A stretch of 14,950 nucleotides of DNA. Source: an uncultured Acetatifactor sp. (lineage in GTDB: Bacteria; Bacillota; Clostridia; Lachnospirales; Lachnospiraceae). The translations under genes and the position numbers were made by a program. Within the stretch, counting starts at the first letter, position 1. The number at the start of each line of letters is the position of its first letter. Below are positions 1 to 6,450 of the stretch, piece after piece. Under the pieces are notes generated by a model, which searched no databases, was not told the DNA's origin, and worked only from the letters and a program-made list of their open reading frames with translations. The stretch spans positions 1 through 14,950 of the forward strand of contig CAJTZD010000079.1 in NCBI GenBank assembly GCA_910584235.1, in the 5' to 3' direction.

Positions 1-2
1 AA

Positions 3-37
3 GACGGTACAGCCCTTGTAATTGGGGCTATACCGCC
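3..37 (-). terminator. Probable gdhA terminator hairpin
   Basis: Two 13-base arms (3-15 and 25-37) surround a 9-base loop. Read as minus-strand RNA, all 13 positions pair, two of them as G-U. Read as plus-strand RNA, those two become A-C mismatches, so the structure belongs to the minus strand. It lies about 60 bases after the gdhA stop. Only two T residues of any U-run are visible before the window ends, so terminator function is inferred. Confidence 0.6.
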
Positions 38-97
38 TAATCTGAAATTACTTCCTTGTCACCGCAAACCTTGCGTTCCCGGGTCTTTCTTTCTGTC

Positions 98-1441
98 TTA
101 CACCACGCCCTGCGCCGTCATGGCTTCCGCCACTTTCAGGAAGCCGGCAATATTCGCTCCCGCCACATAGTTGCCTTCCATTCCGTACTTCTTCGCCGCA
201 TCGTCCAGGCTGTGGAAAATATTCACCATGATGCCCTGAAGCTTGGAATCCACTTCCTCGAAAGTCCAGCTGAGACGCTCGCTGTTCTGGCTCATCTCCA
301 GAGCGGAAGTGGCCACACCGCCGGCATTGGCCGCCTTTCCGGGGCAGAAAAGAACGCCGCTTTTCTGGAAATATTCCGTAGCTTCCAGGGTAGTGGGCAT
401 GTTCGCACCCTCCGCCACTGCAAAGCAGCCGTTTGCCACCAGGTTCTTGGCATCCTCCAGATTCAGCTCATTCTGGGTAGCGCAGGGAAGCGCAATGTCA
501 CACTTGACGGTCCATACATTGCTGCCGGGCGCACACTCATGATACTGGGCGCCGGGTCTTGCAGCCGCATACTCCGTAAGCCTTGCACGCTTCACTTCCT
601 TTACCTCTTTCAGAAGAGACACATCAATGCCTTCCGGGTCATAAATCCATCCCGTGGAGTCAGAGCAGGTCACGGGCTTTGCCCCCAGCTGCTGCGCTTT
701 TTGAATGGCATAGATGGCCACATTGCCGGCGCCGGACACCGCCGCTGTCTTACCCGCGATTGTCTTTCCGTTGCATTTGAGCATCTCTGCCGTCAGATAC
801 AGCAGGCCATAGCCTGTAGCCTCTGTCCTGGCCTTGGATCCGCCGTAGCTTAAGCCTTTGCCGGTGAGCACGCCCTCGTAGAGGCCTGTCAGCCTCTTAT
901 ACTGGCCGTACATATAACCGATTTCCCTGGCGCCTGTGCCGATATCCCCTGCGGGCACATCCGTATCGGCGCCGATGTACTTGTAAAGCTCTGTGATGAA
1001 GCTCTGGCAGAATGCCATCACTTCTCTGTCAGACTTTCCCTTGGGATCAAAATCAGAGCCGCCCTTACCGCCGCCGATGGGAAGCCCTGTGAGGGAGTTC
1101 TTGAAAATCTGCTCAAATCCAAGGAATTTGATGATGCCAAGGTTTACACTGGGATGCAGCCGCAGTCCCCCCTTATAGGGTCCGATGGCAGAATTGAACT
1201 GTACGCGAAAGCCGTTGTTCACCTGAACCTGGCCTTTGTCGTCCACCCAAGGCACCCGGAAAAGCAGCTGACGCTCGGGCGTCACGATTCTCTCCAGCAG
1301 TGCGTCCTTGCGGTACTTTTCTTCATTTGCCTCAATCACTACGCGAAGGGATTCCAGAACCTCTTTTACGGCCTGATGGAACTCCGGCTGGGCAGGATTC
1401 TTGGCCACTACATAATCAAAGACCTCATCTACATATGACAT
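98..1441 (-). CDS. gdhA: NADP-specific glutamate dehydrogenase (hexameric type)
   Basis: Catalyses reversible reductive amination of 2-oxoglutarate with ammonia to glutamate in the cytoplasm, a main ammonia-assimilation step. The 447-residue length is typical of the roughly 450-residue hexameric class. Visible motifs are PYKGGLR with Lys90 (substrate binding), GGGKGG with the catalytic Lys126, and DVPAGDIG with Asp166. The Rossmann nucleotide motif SGAGNVA is at 236-242. The start ATG follows a strong GGAGGAGG site. The gene has its own promoter, a leader with a 12-bp hairpin, and a probable terminator downstream, so it looks monocistronic. NADP rather than NAD preference is inferred from overall resemblance to clostridial GdhA and is not proved by a single residue. 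Confidence 0.96.
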   Translation of the reverse strand: MSYVDEVFDYVVAKNPAQPEFHQAVKEVLESLRVVIEANEEKYRKDALLERIVTPERQLLFRVPWVDDKGQVQVNNGFRVQFNSAIGPYKGGLRLHPSVNLGIIKFLGFEQIFKNSLTGLPIGGGKGGSDFDPKGKSDREVMAFCQSFITELYKYIGADTDVPAGDIGTGAREIGYMYGQYKRLTGLYEGVLTGKGLSYGGSKARTEATGYGLLYLTAEMLKCNGKTIAGKTAAVSGAGNVAIYAIQKAQQLGAKPVTCSDSTGWIYDPEGIDVSLLKEVKEVKRARLTEYAAARPGAQYHECAPGSNVWTVKCDIALPCATQNELNLEDAKNLVANGCFAVAEGANMPTTLEATEYFQKSGVLFCPGKAANAGGVATSALEMSQNSERLSWTFEEVDSKLQGIMVNIFHSLDDAAKKYGMEGNYVAGANIAGFLKVAEAMTAQGVV

Positions 1442-1470
1442 TGCAATATCCTCCTCCTTTTTCTATCAAC

Positions 1471-1498
1471 AAAAGCATAGGACTTCTCCTATGCTTTT
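1471..1498 (-). promoter_or_regulatory. gdhA leader hairpin (12-bp perfect stem)
   Basis: Arms 1471-1482 and 1487-1498 are perfectly complementary around a CTTC/GAAG tetraloop. With transcription predicted to start near 1515, this sits inside the roughly 75-base gdhA leader, just upstream of the Shine-Dalgarno. On the minus strand the stem is followed by TTTTGTTG, a weak U-tract. It could be an attenuator, an mRNA-stabilising 5' hairpin or a weak terminator. The structure is seen directly; the role is inference. Confidence 0.55.
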
Positions 1499-1521
1499 CT
1501 CAACAATATTGTCCCGCTATT

Positions 1522-1550
1522 ATTATAACTTGTGTGAAAAAAAAGCACAA
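1522..1550 (-). promoter_or_regulatory. gdhA promoter
   Basis: The minus strand carries TTGTGC (1545-1550), a 17-base spacer and a perfect TATAAT (1522-1527), with a start point predicted near 1515. A 10-bp palindrome, ACAATATTGT (1503-1512), lies directly over the predicted initial transcribed region and could be an operator. The gene upstream, ending at 1616, has only a weak mismatched hairpin before this promoter. Confidence 0.75.
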
Positions 1551-1615
1551 CACTTTAATTCACTAAATCGGAAAAGTTTTTCGGATTTTTTTAATCAATT
1601 TGCACAATTTACCTC

Positions 1616-2047
1616 TTACAGATAGTCTTTCAGCCGTTTTATACTGCTCTCTTCAAATTCGATCAGCTGTTTTGCCAGCGCTCTGGGCCCCTCCCCTGCA
1701 TTTTCATTATGCTTCAGCACTTTCTCCATCTCCAGGATACCGTTATTGCTTCCTTTGATCATCATCTCCGCGATATGTCCCGTACTGGTGTTGAGCATGG
1801 TATTATAGTGGATTCCCGTCTTAAGCATGGCATCCGTGAGGGCATTGCTCTGATAGCGCTCCGCTTTCCCCTCCATGAGCTGTTTGGACGCTTCGTTGTA
1901 GAGCTCCGCATATTTTAAGGACTGTCTGGAAATCTGCAGGGCAAGATCATCGTCATATACCTTGCCTGAAATCGTGTCAATGGCTTTCATGGCCATATCC
2001 GCATTCCTCTGAATTTCCCTGTAAACTGCCGCCTCCTGTGATTTCAT
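1616..2047 (-). CDS. Hypothetical protein, 143 residues, mostly alpha-helical
   Basis: I do not recognise a named family. The sequence is a soluble, charged, helix-rich chain with no signal peptide or membrane segment. Residues about 5-65 (KSQEAAVYREIQRNADMAMK onward) and about 95-140 look like long amphipathic helices, and Met is frequent (12 or so). The pattern resembles small four-helix-bundle proteins, but no metal-ligand pattern of ferritins (ExxH pairs) is visible. The start ATG is preceded by GGAG at a rather long 11-base spacing. It lies between gdhA and the SH3 membrane protein. A strong hairpin upstream (2087-2131) suggests it is not co-transcribed with the membrane protein, though no clear promoter was found in the remaining gap. 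Confidence 0.8.
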   Translation of the reverse strand: MKSQEAAVYREIQRNADMAMKAIDTISGKVYDDDLALQISRQSLKYAELYNEASKQLMEGKAERYQSNALTDAMLKTGIHYNTMLNTSTGHIAEMMIKGSNNGILEMEKVLKHNENAGEGPRALAKQLIEFEESSIKRLKDYL

Positions 2048-2086
2048 CGAAACTGTATCTCCTCTCTGTCAAATAGCTTTCCGCAT

Positions 2087-2131
2087 AAAAAGCCTCTTAC
2101 AAAGGACCCTCTGTCCTCTGTAAAAGGCTTT
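2087..2131 (-). terminator. Intrinsic terminator after the SH3-domain membrane protein gene
   Basis: A long interrupted hairpin about 45 bases after the stop at 2177. On the minus strand the stem is AAAGCCT / AGGCTTT at the base, then TACA / TGTA, then GGAC / GTCC around a 5-base loop, with small symmetric internal loops. The 3' arm runs into CTTTTTATG, giving a U-tract. The plus strand also has GTTTTTC after the stem, so it may work in both directions. Confidence 0.7.
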
Positions 2132-2176
2132 CCGTTTTTCTCATATTTTATACGCCGAACTGTATGCCCTTGGGGT

Positions 2177-3427
2177 CTACTGTGTGACGAATTCCGCTTT
2201 CACATAAGCGACCTTGCCGTCATATTTGATCTTGCACCAGCCGTTTTCATTGGCCAGCAGTTCCGCGGAATCCCCGCCTATCAGGATTCCCACCTGCTCT
2301 GCGGTCTCGCTGGCTGCGGCGCGCACGTTGACATTGGTATTGGCCGTTACCGTGCCGATCACTTCCTGTCCCTCGGCGCTCTCCTCCATCTGCAGATACT
2401 CGGACTTAATATAGCCGTCACCGCCCTCATAGACGATCTTTGTCCACCCGTTGGCGCGCACTTCCTGTACCTGCACCTTGGCGCCGCCCTCTACCTGTCC
2501 CAGCTTGTCGGCCAGCTCGCTGTCGGAATTTCTGACATTGACTGTGGTTGTGGCTACGGCGCTCTGGGGCCCGGTCTGGGCTTCCGTGTTCGGATCCGGA
2601 GTCTGCGTTCCCTCTGTCCCCTGTTCGCTGCCCTCAGCAGGAACCGTATTGTCGCCCTGAGCGGGTTCGCTGCTTGCCACCTGCTCTGCCAGCCGTACCC
2701 CCACCGCAATGTCCACCTGGTTTCCAAGTTCTCCCAGATAGGAAAGCAGCTGGGGATTCGCCTCCATCAGCTCTCTGTATTCCACATTTACCCGGTTATT
2801 AAGCTCTACTACATCATCCTGTCCGGAAATGTCCCCCACATATTGTTTCTCTTCTTCCGTGAGATTCTTTTCATTCTTGATATAGAGGCCGCCCTGTCCG
2901 TTGTCACACAGATAAAATGTCTGCCAGCCGGGAACTTCCTCCTCATGATTCAGGAAGCAAATCTTGTAATACACATATGCCACGGTGACGCCTGCCTCCG
3001 GCCCCTCTTTGGTATAGACCTCCAGGTTCGAGATATAACTTACATACTTCGCCATCTCCTCACAGCGCAGCATTTCCTCCTCCGTAAGCTTATCATAGAG
3101 CGCGGCCATGCCCGCACTGTCCCCCAATTGCATGGAATTATAATACGCGGCCACAATTGCCTGTATCCCCTCGTTCTCATTGGGAATCAGAGGTGTCTCC
3201 TTAGGCGTCTGAGTCTCCTGGGGCACCTCCTCGCTCCTCTCCTCCGCCAGGTTCACAGGCGCCACGGCTTCCTCCGAGGAGGGTGCGCCGCTTTCCTGCT
3301 CCGCCTTATTGCGGTTGGCATTCAGCGCAAAGGAAACTGTCACGGCAGCTACAATGATCACAATCACCGGAAACAGGAACTTAGAATTTTTTACAAAAAA
3401 ATTACGGATTTGCGATTTATTATCCAT
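2177..3427 (-). CDS. Single-pass membrane protein with two C-terminal SH3-like domains
   Basis: 416 residues. A short cytoplasmic basic N-terminus is followed by one hydrophobic helix (about 17-35, FLFPVIVIIVAAVTVSFAL), so the rest should be outside the cell. Residues about 40-85 are a low-complexity Glu/Pro/Thr linker. Residues about 88-245 form a compact domain beginning IVAAYYNSMQLGDSAGMAAL, reminiscent of NTF2-like folds (low certainty). A second acidic Gly/Thr/Pro linker leads to two SH3b-type repeats, about 292-350 and 356-416. Each has the xVNVRxxxS opening and a W(T/C)KIxYxGxxxYxKxE(Y/F) end. Bacterial SH3 domains of this type usually bind peptidoglycan, so a cell-wall-associated role is plausible. 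No catalytic domain is visible. The start has an AAGGTG site. It lies directly downstream of tRNA-Arg on the same strand. Confidence 0.88.
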   Translation of the reverse strand: MDNKSQIRNFFVKNSKFLFPVIVIIVAAVTVSFALNANRNKAEQESGAPSSEEAVAPVNLAEERSEEVPQETQTPKETPLIPNENEGIQAIVAAYYNSMQLGDSAGMAALYDKLTEEEMLRCEEMAKYVSYISNLEVYTKEGPEAGVTVAYVYYKICFLNHEEEVPGWQTFYLCDNGQGGLYIKNEKNLTEEEKQYVGDISGQDDVVELNNRVNVEYRELMEANPQLLSYLGELGNQVDIAVGVRLAEQVASSEPAQGDNTVPAEGSEQGTEGTQTPDPNTEAQTGPQSAVATTTVNVRNSDSELADKLGQVEGGAKVQVQEVRANGWTKIVYEGGDGYIKSEYLQMEESAEGQEVIGTVTANTNVNVRAAASETAEQVGILIGGDSAELLANENGWCKIKYDGKVAYVKAEFVTQ

Positions 3428-3499
3428 ATCATCACACCTTTCTTATAGACAAAAAATCCGGCCGGCCATGCCCCTATGCACAGCAGTACCGTGACACAC

Positions 3500-3517
3500 G
3501 GAGCCGGTACCGGCTCC
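3500..3517. repeat. Perfect 18-bp GC-rich palindrome
   Basis: GGAGCCGGTACCGGCTCC is its own reverse complement. As RNA it gives a 7-bp hairpin with a GTAC loop. It lies in the 144-base gap between tRNA-Arg and the SH3 membrane protein gene, about 70 bases upstream of that start. No U-run follows on either strand, so it does not look like a terminator. It could be an operator or a leader hairpin of the membrane protein gene; no convincing promoter was found in this gap. Confidence 0.5.
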
Positions 3518-3552
3518 CACCCAGACTCAGATTTGACCTTTATGACATAAAA

Positions 3553-3677
3553 ATAGCCAAAGCGATGTAAATGCATCCGACAGGAATCGAACCTGCATTA
3601 AAGGCGTCGGAGGCCTTCGTTCTATCCATTAGACTACGGATGCAAATATTACAAAATTGTTACATCGCTTTGACTAT
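3553..3677 (-). repeat. 18-base inverted repeat enclosing tRNA-Arg (leader/trailer helix)
   Basis: Arm 3553-3570 lies one base beyond the tRNA 3' end and arm 3660-3677 lies 16 bases upstream of its 5' end. They are reverse complements except at one position. In minus-strand RNA that position is a U-G pair, so the helix is continuous; in plus-strand RNA it would be a C-A mismatch. The outer part of the upstream arm overlaps the promoter -10. If transcription starts near 3669, about 10-12 pairs can form in the transcript. The trailer arm is followed by GGCTATTTTTATG, which may make this an unusual terminator whose loop is the whole tRNA. Confidence 0.75.
3572..3643 (-). tRNA. tRNA-Arg, anticodon CCG
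   Basis: A 72-base cloverleaf can be drawn: acceptor GCATCCG / CGGATGC plus discriminator A, a D arm with TAATGGATAG, an anticodon stem AAGGC / GCCTT closing a 7-base loop CTCCGAC, and a T arm GCAGG-TTCGATT-CCTGT. The anticodon is CCG, reading the arginine codon CGG. CCA is not encoded and must be added by tRNA nucleotidyltransferase. The gene has its own promoter, and an inverted repeat encloses it. Confidence 0.95.
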
Positions 3678-3704
3678 AATATCACAAAATGTTTGATATG
3701 TCTA
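3676..3704 (-). promoter_or_regulatory. Promoter of tRNA-Arg
   Basis: The minus strand carries TAGACA (3699-3704), exactly 17 bases, then TATTAT (3676-3681). The predicted start near 3669 gives a leader of about 26 bases before the tRNA. The -10 overlaps the outer end of the upstream inverted-repeat arm. The DUF5688-type gene ends only about 20 bases upstream of the -35. Confidence 0.7.
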
Positions 3705-3724
3705 CTATAAATTCATGGAAATTC

Positions 3725-4633
3725 TTAGAAAATTATTTTGACCCTTTTATCGGTGGAATCATAGTAATAAAGACTGTCAGAAAGTACCTCTTCGGGAGCG
3801 ACCTGGGTAGCGTTCACCTCTGTAACCATTTTCTTGAGTTCCGGTATAGAGCCGGCACCCGTGTCCTCCAGCAGAATCACCTCATGCACGGAGCTGGGCA
3901 ATATGAAAAAGTTCCGCTTCCCTTTCCCGGACAGGGTATCCAGCACATCCGGATAAAGCATGCAGACAGCCCCCTGGGTCCTCTTATCATTGCTCAGGAC
4001 CTGCATAGGTATCTCCTGCAGAAACGCTTCCTCATCCGCCTCTTCCGAACTTTCGTCCTCCCCGGCAATCTCCCCCAGAACCTCCGCGATGGAATTGCAC
4101 ACCCAGGGAAACAGCCTCTGGGTATTGCGTTTCGCCAGTCCGAAGAGCTCCGCCGTACAGGTGTCCCAAAGCTCCAAATGGGAATTGTGGACCAGAATCG
4201 TCCCGTCTCCTAAGCTTTCACCGTGGTAGGCATAGTAAAAACAGATCGCCAAATCCAGGAATTCAATATATGGTATGTCTTCTAACAGTTCTTCATTTCC
4301 TTTCCTGCCGATAAGGCGGTAACAGATCCTGTCACGCACCCTCTCAAAGGACCGGAAAAATTCCATGTCAACGGCTTCCCTCAGCATGTCCTCCCTGCAG
4401 ATATCCAGCAGCCTGTCAAGAATCGACCTGAAAGTAGCTCCCGATTCATAGGCCTCTAAAAATGTATCCAGATAAATCGTCGGGGCCACATTCTGATTCT
4501 CTCCCAGAACCAGAAGTCCGCGGAGCATGACGCCGTTGTTCTTCCGTACCTCCTTGCATTCCACCCGGTATCCTGCACCGAGCTCCTTTTTCACCGCATT
4601 GCAGACTTTCCCTGCAAATTCATTTATATTCAT
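3725..4633 (-). CDS. DUF5688-like protein of unknown function
   Basis: 302 residues, cytoplasmic in appearance (no signal or membrane segment). The overall pattern matches what I know as the DUF5688 family, common in Lachnospiraceae: an N-terminal FAGKVCNAVKKELG helix, a central VRKNNGVMLRGL strand region followed by PTIYLDTFLEAYESG, an RDRICYRLIGRKGN segment, LAICFYYAY, and a C-terminal region with LYYYDSTDKRVKIIF. No catalytic motif is evident and no function is established. A very acidic stretch (GEDESSEEADEEAF) lies near residues 191-204. The start ATG follows AAGGAG at a short 3-base spacing. It sits 105 bases downstream of efp with no clear terminator between, so read-through from efp is possible. 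The family call is from memory of the pattern. Confidence 0.8.
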   Translation of the reverse strand: MNINEFAGKVCNAVKKELGAGYRVECKEVRKNNGVMLRGLLVLGENQNVAPTIYLDTFLEAYESGATFRSILDRLLDICREDMLREAVDMEFFRSFERVRDRICYRLIGRKGNEELLEDIPYIEFLDLAICFYYAYHGESLGDGTILVHNSHLELWDTCTAELFGLAKRNTQRLFPWVCNSIAEVLGEIAGEDESSEEADEEAFLQEIPMQVLSNDKRTQGAVCMLYPDVLDTLSGKGKRNFFILPSSVHEVILLEDTGAGSIPELKKMVTEVNATQVAPEEVLSDSLYYYDSTDKRVKIIF

Positions 4634-4738
4634 ACTCTCCTTCTTTCCGCGCTGTCTTAAGTTTCTATTTTCATCAACATGCGCAACAGCGCCTGCGCCC
4701 TGGCAGACACTAGAAAGAGCAGCATAAATCCCTGTGGA

Positions 4739-5296
4739 TCAGACTCTGGACAGATATTCTCCCGTCCTGGTATCAATCTTAATCTTGTCTCCCTGATTTA
4801 CGAACAGCGGCACCGCAACCTGCGCGCCGGTCTCCACGGTAGCGGGCTTGGATGCGCCTGTGGCGGTATCTCCTTTGAACCCGGGCTCGGTATCCGTGAT
4901 CTCCAGCTCCACGAACAGGGGAGGCTCCACCGAGTACACATTGCCATTGTGAGAGCAGATCTTGCACATCTCGTTCTCTTTTACGAACTTCAGCGCGTCG
5001 CCCACGGTATCTTTGCTCAGGGCCATCTGCTCATAGCTCTCTGTATCCATGAAATAGTACAGATCTCCGTCCGCATACAGATACTGCAGATCTTTTCTGT
5101 CAATGCGGGCCTGGGGGAATTTCTCCGTAGGGCGGAAAGATTTCTCGATCACGCCGCTGCTCTTGATGTTCTTAAGCTTCGTTCTCACGAAAGCCGCACC
5201 CTTTCCAGGCTTCACATGCTGGAATTCGATAATCTGATACACATTGTTATCATACTCAATGGTAATACCGTTCCGGAAATCACCTGCTGATATCAT
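4739..5296 (-). CDS. efp: Translation elongation factor P
   Basis: 185 residues, the usual EF-P length. EF-P binds ribosomes stalled on polyproline stretches and stimulates peptide bond formation. Three beta-barrel domains are expected: an N-terminal KOW-like domain (about 1-65) and two OB folds. The N-terminal loop VKPGKGAA carries Lys32, the position modified in most bacteria. No modification enzyme is in the window. The C-terminal signature GDKIKIDTRTGEYLSRV is intact. The start ATG has AGGAGG at 8 bases. In many Firmicutes efp lies near aroQ, as here. A terminator after aroKQ and a candidate promoter indicate a separate transcript. Confidence 0.97.
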   Translation of the reverse strand: MISAGDFRNGITIEYDNNVYQIIEFQHVKPGKGAAFVRTKLKNIKSSGVIEKSFRPTEKFPQARIDRKDLQYLYADGDLYYFMDTESYEQMALSKDTVGDALKFVKENEMCKICSHNGNVYSVEPPLFVELEITDTEPGFKGDTATGASKPATVETGAQVAVPLFVNQGDKIKIDTRTGEYLSRV

Positions 5297-5339
5297 TTCA
5301 TATTCCTCCTAATTTTGCTCACAAATATAATCCGTATCT

Positions 5340-5368
5340 AGTTTAATATAAACAAGTACAAATTTCAA
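5340..5368 (-). promoter_or_regulatory. Candidate efp promoter
   Basis: The minus strand has TTGAAA (5363-5368), 17 bases, then TAAACT (5340-5345), within the AT-rich gap between the aroKQ terminator and efp. The -10 matches the consensus at only four of six positions. A nearby TATATT offers an alternative -10 with poor spacing. Confidence 0.4.
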
Positions 5369-5377
5369 CTGTTTTTG

Positions 5378-5403
5378 AAAAATTCTTGTAAAAAATACAA
5401 GAA
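5378..5403 (-). terminator. Intrinsic terminator of the yqeG-aroE-aroKQ operon
   Basis: On the minus strand an 8-bp perfect stem TTCTTGTA / TACAAGAA with a TTTTT loop is followed directly by TTTTT. It starts 3 bases after the aroKQ stop. The stem is AU-rich, with only two G-C pairs, so some read-through to efp is likely. Confidence 0.7.
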
Positions 5404-5405
5404 AA

Positions 5406-6344
5406 TTACTGCAGAATGTAATCAATGGCTTTCAGGTACCCGGAAAGCCCTAAGCCATATATCTGTTTGTCACAGACCGGCGCTGTCACGGACACCTTTC
5501 GAAATTCCTCACGCTTGGTAATATCCGAGATATGGATCTCCACTTTGGGCACCGTGATACTGGCAAGGGCGTCCCGGATGGCGTAGCTGTAATGGGTGTA
5601 GGCGCCGGGATTGATTACGATGCCCTGGGTGCCGTCAAAGTATGCCTCCTGTATGCGGTCAATGATGGCTCCCTCATGATTGCTTTGGAACACCGTGATC
5701 TCGCAGCCTGTCTCTTTCTCCTTTTCCCGGATCAGCTCCAGCAGATATTGATAATCCCGGGCGCCGTATATGCTCTTTTCCCGGATGCCCAGAAAATTGA
5801 TATTAGGTCCGTTGATCACTAAAAGCTTCATCCGTTTCATCTCCTTTTCGACCATGGTCATAATCTCATCCATCCCCATATCGTCTACGTCCAGTATGAC
5901 ATCGGCGCAGGATTCATAGGCCTCTGCCCTGCTCTCTAACAGTTCCCGGATCCGCTTCAGAGGATCCGGACACTGCAGAAGCGGTCTGGTAGTATCGTTT
6001 TTCAGCCGCTCGTACACAGTCTCGGGCCGTACCCGCAGCAGAAATACTTTCCCCAGCTGCCTGAGCAGCTCCCTGTTTTCAGGGCGAAGCGGTGTGCCGC
6101 CTCCCACGGAATAAATAGCGGTGTAGCCCTTTTCCACCAACTCTCCAAGCAGCCCCGTCTCCAGCCGGCGGAAATATTCTTCTCCCTCTTCTCCGAATAT
6201 CCTGCTGATGCTGCGGCCCTGCCTGCGCTCTATCAGCTTGTCCGTATCCGCCACGGGCATGCGCAGCCTGTAGGACATTCTCAAGCCCAAAGATGTCTTC
6301 CCGCTGCCCATAAAACCGATCAGCACCAGATTCGTTTTTTTCAT
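5406..6344 (-). CDS. aroKQ: Bifunctional shikimate kinase / type II 3-dehydroquinate dehydratase
   Basis: A 312-residue fusion catalysing two steps of chorismate synthesis. Residues 1-171 are a full-length shikimate kinase: Walker A GFMGSGKTS (10-18), substrate Asp33/Asp35 in ADTD, GGGTP (81-85), and Arg120 of the lid in TTRPLL. Residues 172-312 are a full-length type II dehydroquinase: NGPNINFLG (178-186), Arg188 and catalytic Tyr193, NPGAYTH (245-251), and the catalytic His271 in VEIHISDI. I chose ATG 6344 because kinases of this family begin just before the first beta strand and AAAGGGG precedes it. An upstream in-frame ATG at 6398 has an even stronger GGGGGGGAGG site and would add 18 basic residues. 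No stop separates the halves, but an apparent internal start remains at 5831. Third gene after yqeG and aroE. Confidence 0.93.
   Translation of the reverse strand: MKKTNLVLIGFMGSGKTSLGLRMSYRLRMPVADTDKLIERRQGRSISRIFGEEGEEYFRRLETGLLGELVEKGYTAIYSVGGGTPLRPENRELLRQLGKVFLLRVRPETVYERLKNDTTRPLLQCPDPLKRIRELLESRAEAYESCADVILDVDDMGMDEIMTMVEKEMKRMKLLVINGPNINFLGIREKSIYGARDYQYLLELIREKEKETGCEITVFQSNHEGAIIDRIQEAYFDGTQGIVINPGAYTHYSYAIRDALASITVPKVEIHISDITKREEFRKVSVTAPVCDKQIYGLGLSGYLKAIDYILQ
5829..5848 (-). promoter_or_regulatory. Internal ribosome binding site and start codon at the aroK/aroQ junction
   Basis: AAAAGGAG (5841-5848) lies 9 bases before an in-frame ATG (5829-5831) that is exactly the first residue of the dehydroquinase half (MKLLVINGPN). 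Starting here would give a free 141-residue AroQ, a normal size for a stand-alone enzyme. The site may be a relic of two separate genes or still active. It lies in coding sequence (Glu-Lys-Glu codons), so chance is possible. Confidence 0.5.
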
Positions 6345-6450
6345 CCCGATCCCCTTTAATCTCTTTTGCGCTTTTCCCTTTTTCACCGTGCCGGACATCC
6401 GACGCCTCCCCCCCATTCCGGCAGTTCTATAAGCCCTGCCACAGTGCGGC

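Noticed and set aside
1567..1596. Hairpin-like AATCGGAAAA / TTTTCGGATT followed by T7 on the plus strand
   Set aside because: The stem has an internal mismatch and a 2-base loop, and the T-run is on the plus strand where no gene ends. It could be a weak terminator for the 143-residue gene on the minus strand, but the U-tract there is poor.
3391..3576. Short minus-strand frame of 61 codons before the SH3 membrane protein
   Set aside because: It overlaps the 3' end of the tRNA-Arg gene and its trailer and has no good ribosome binding site.
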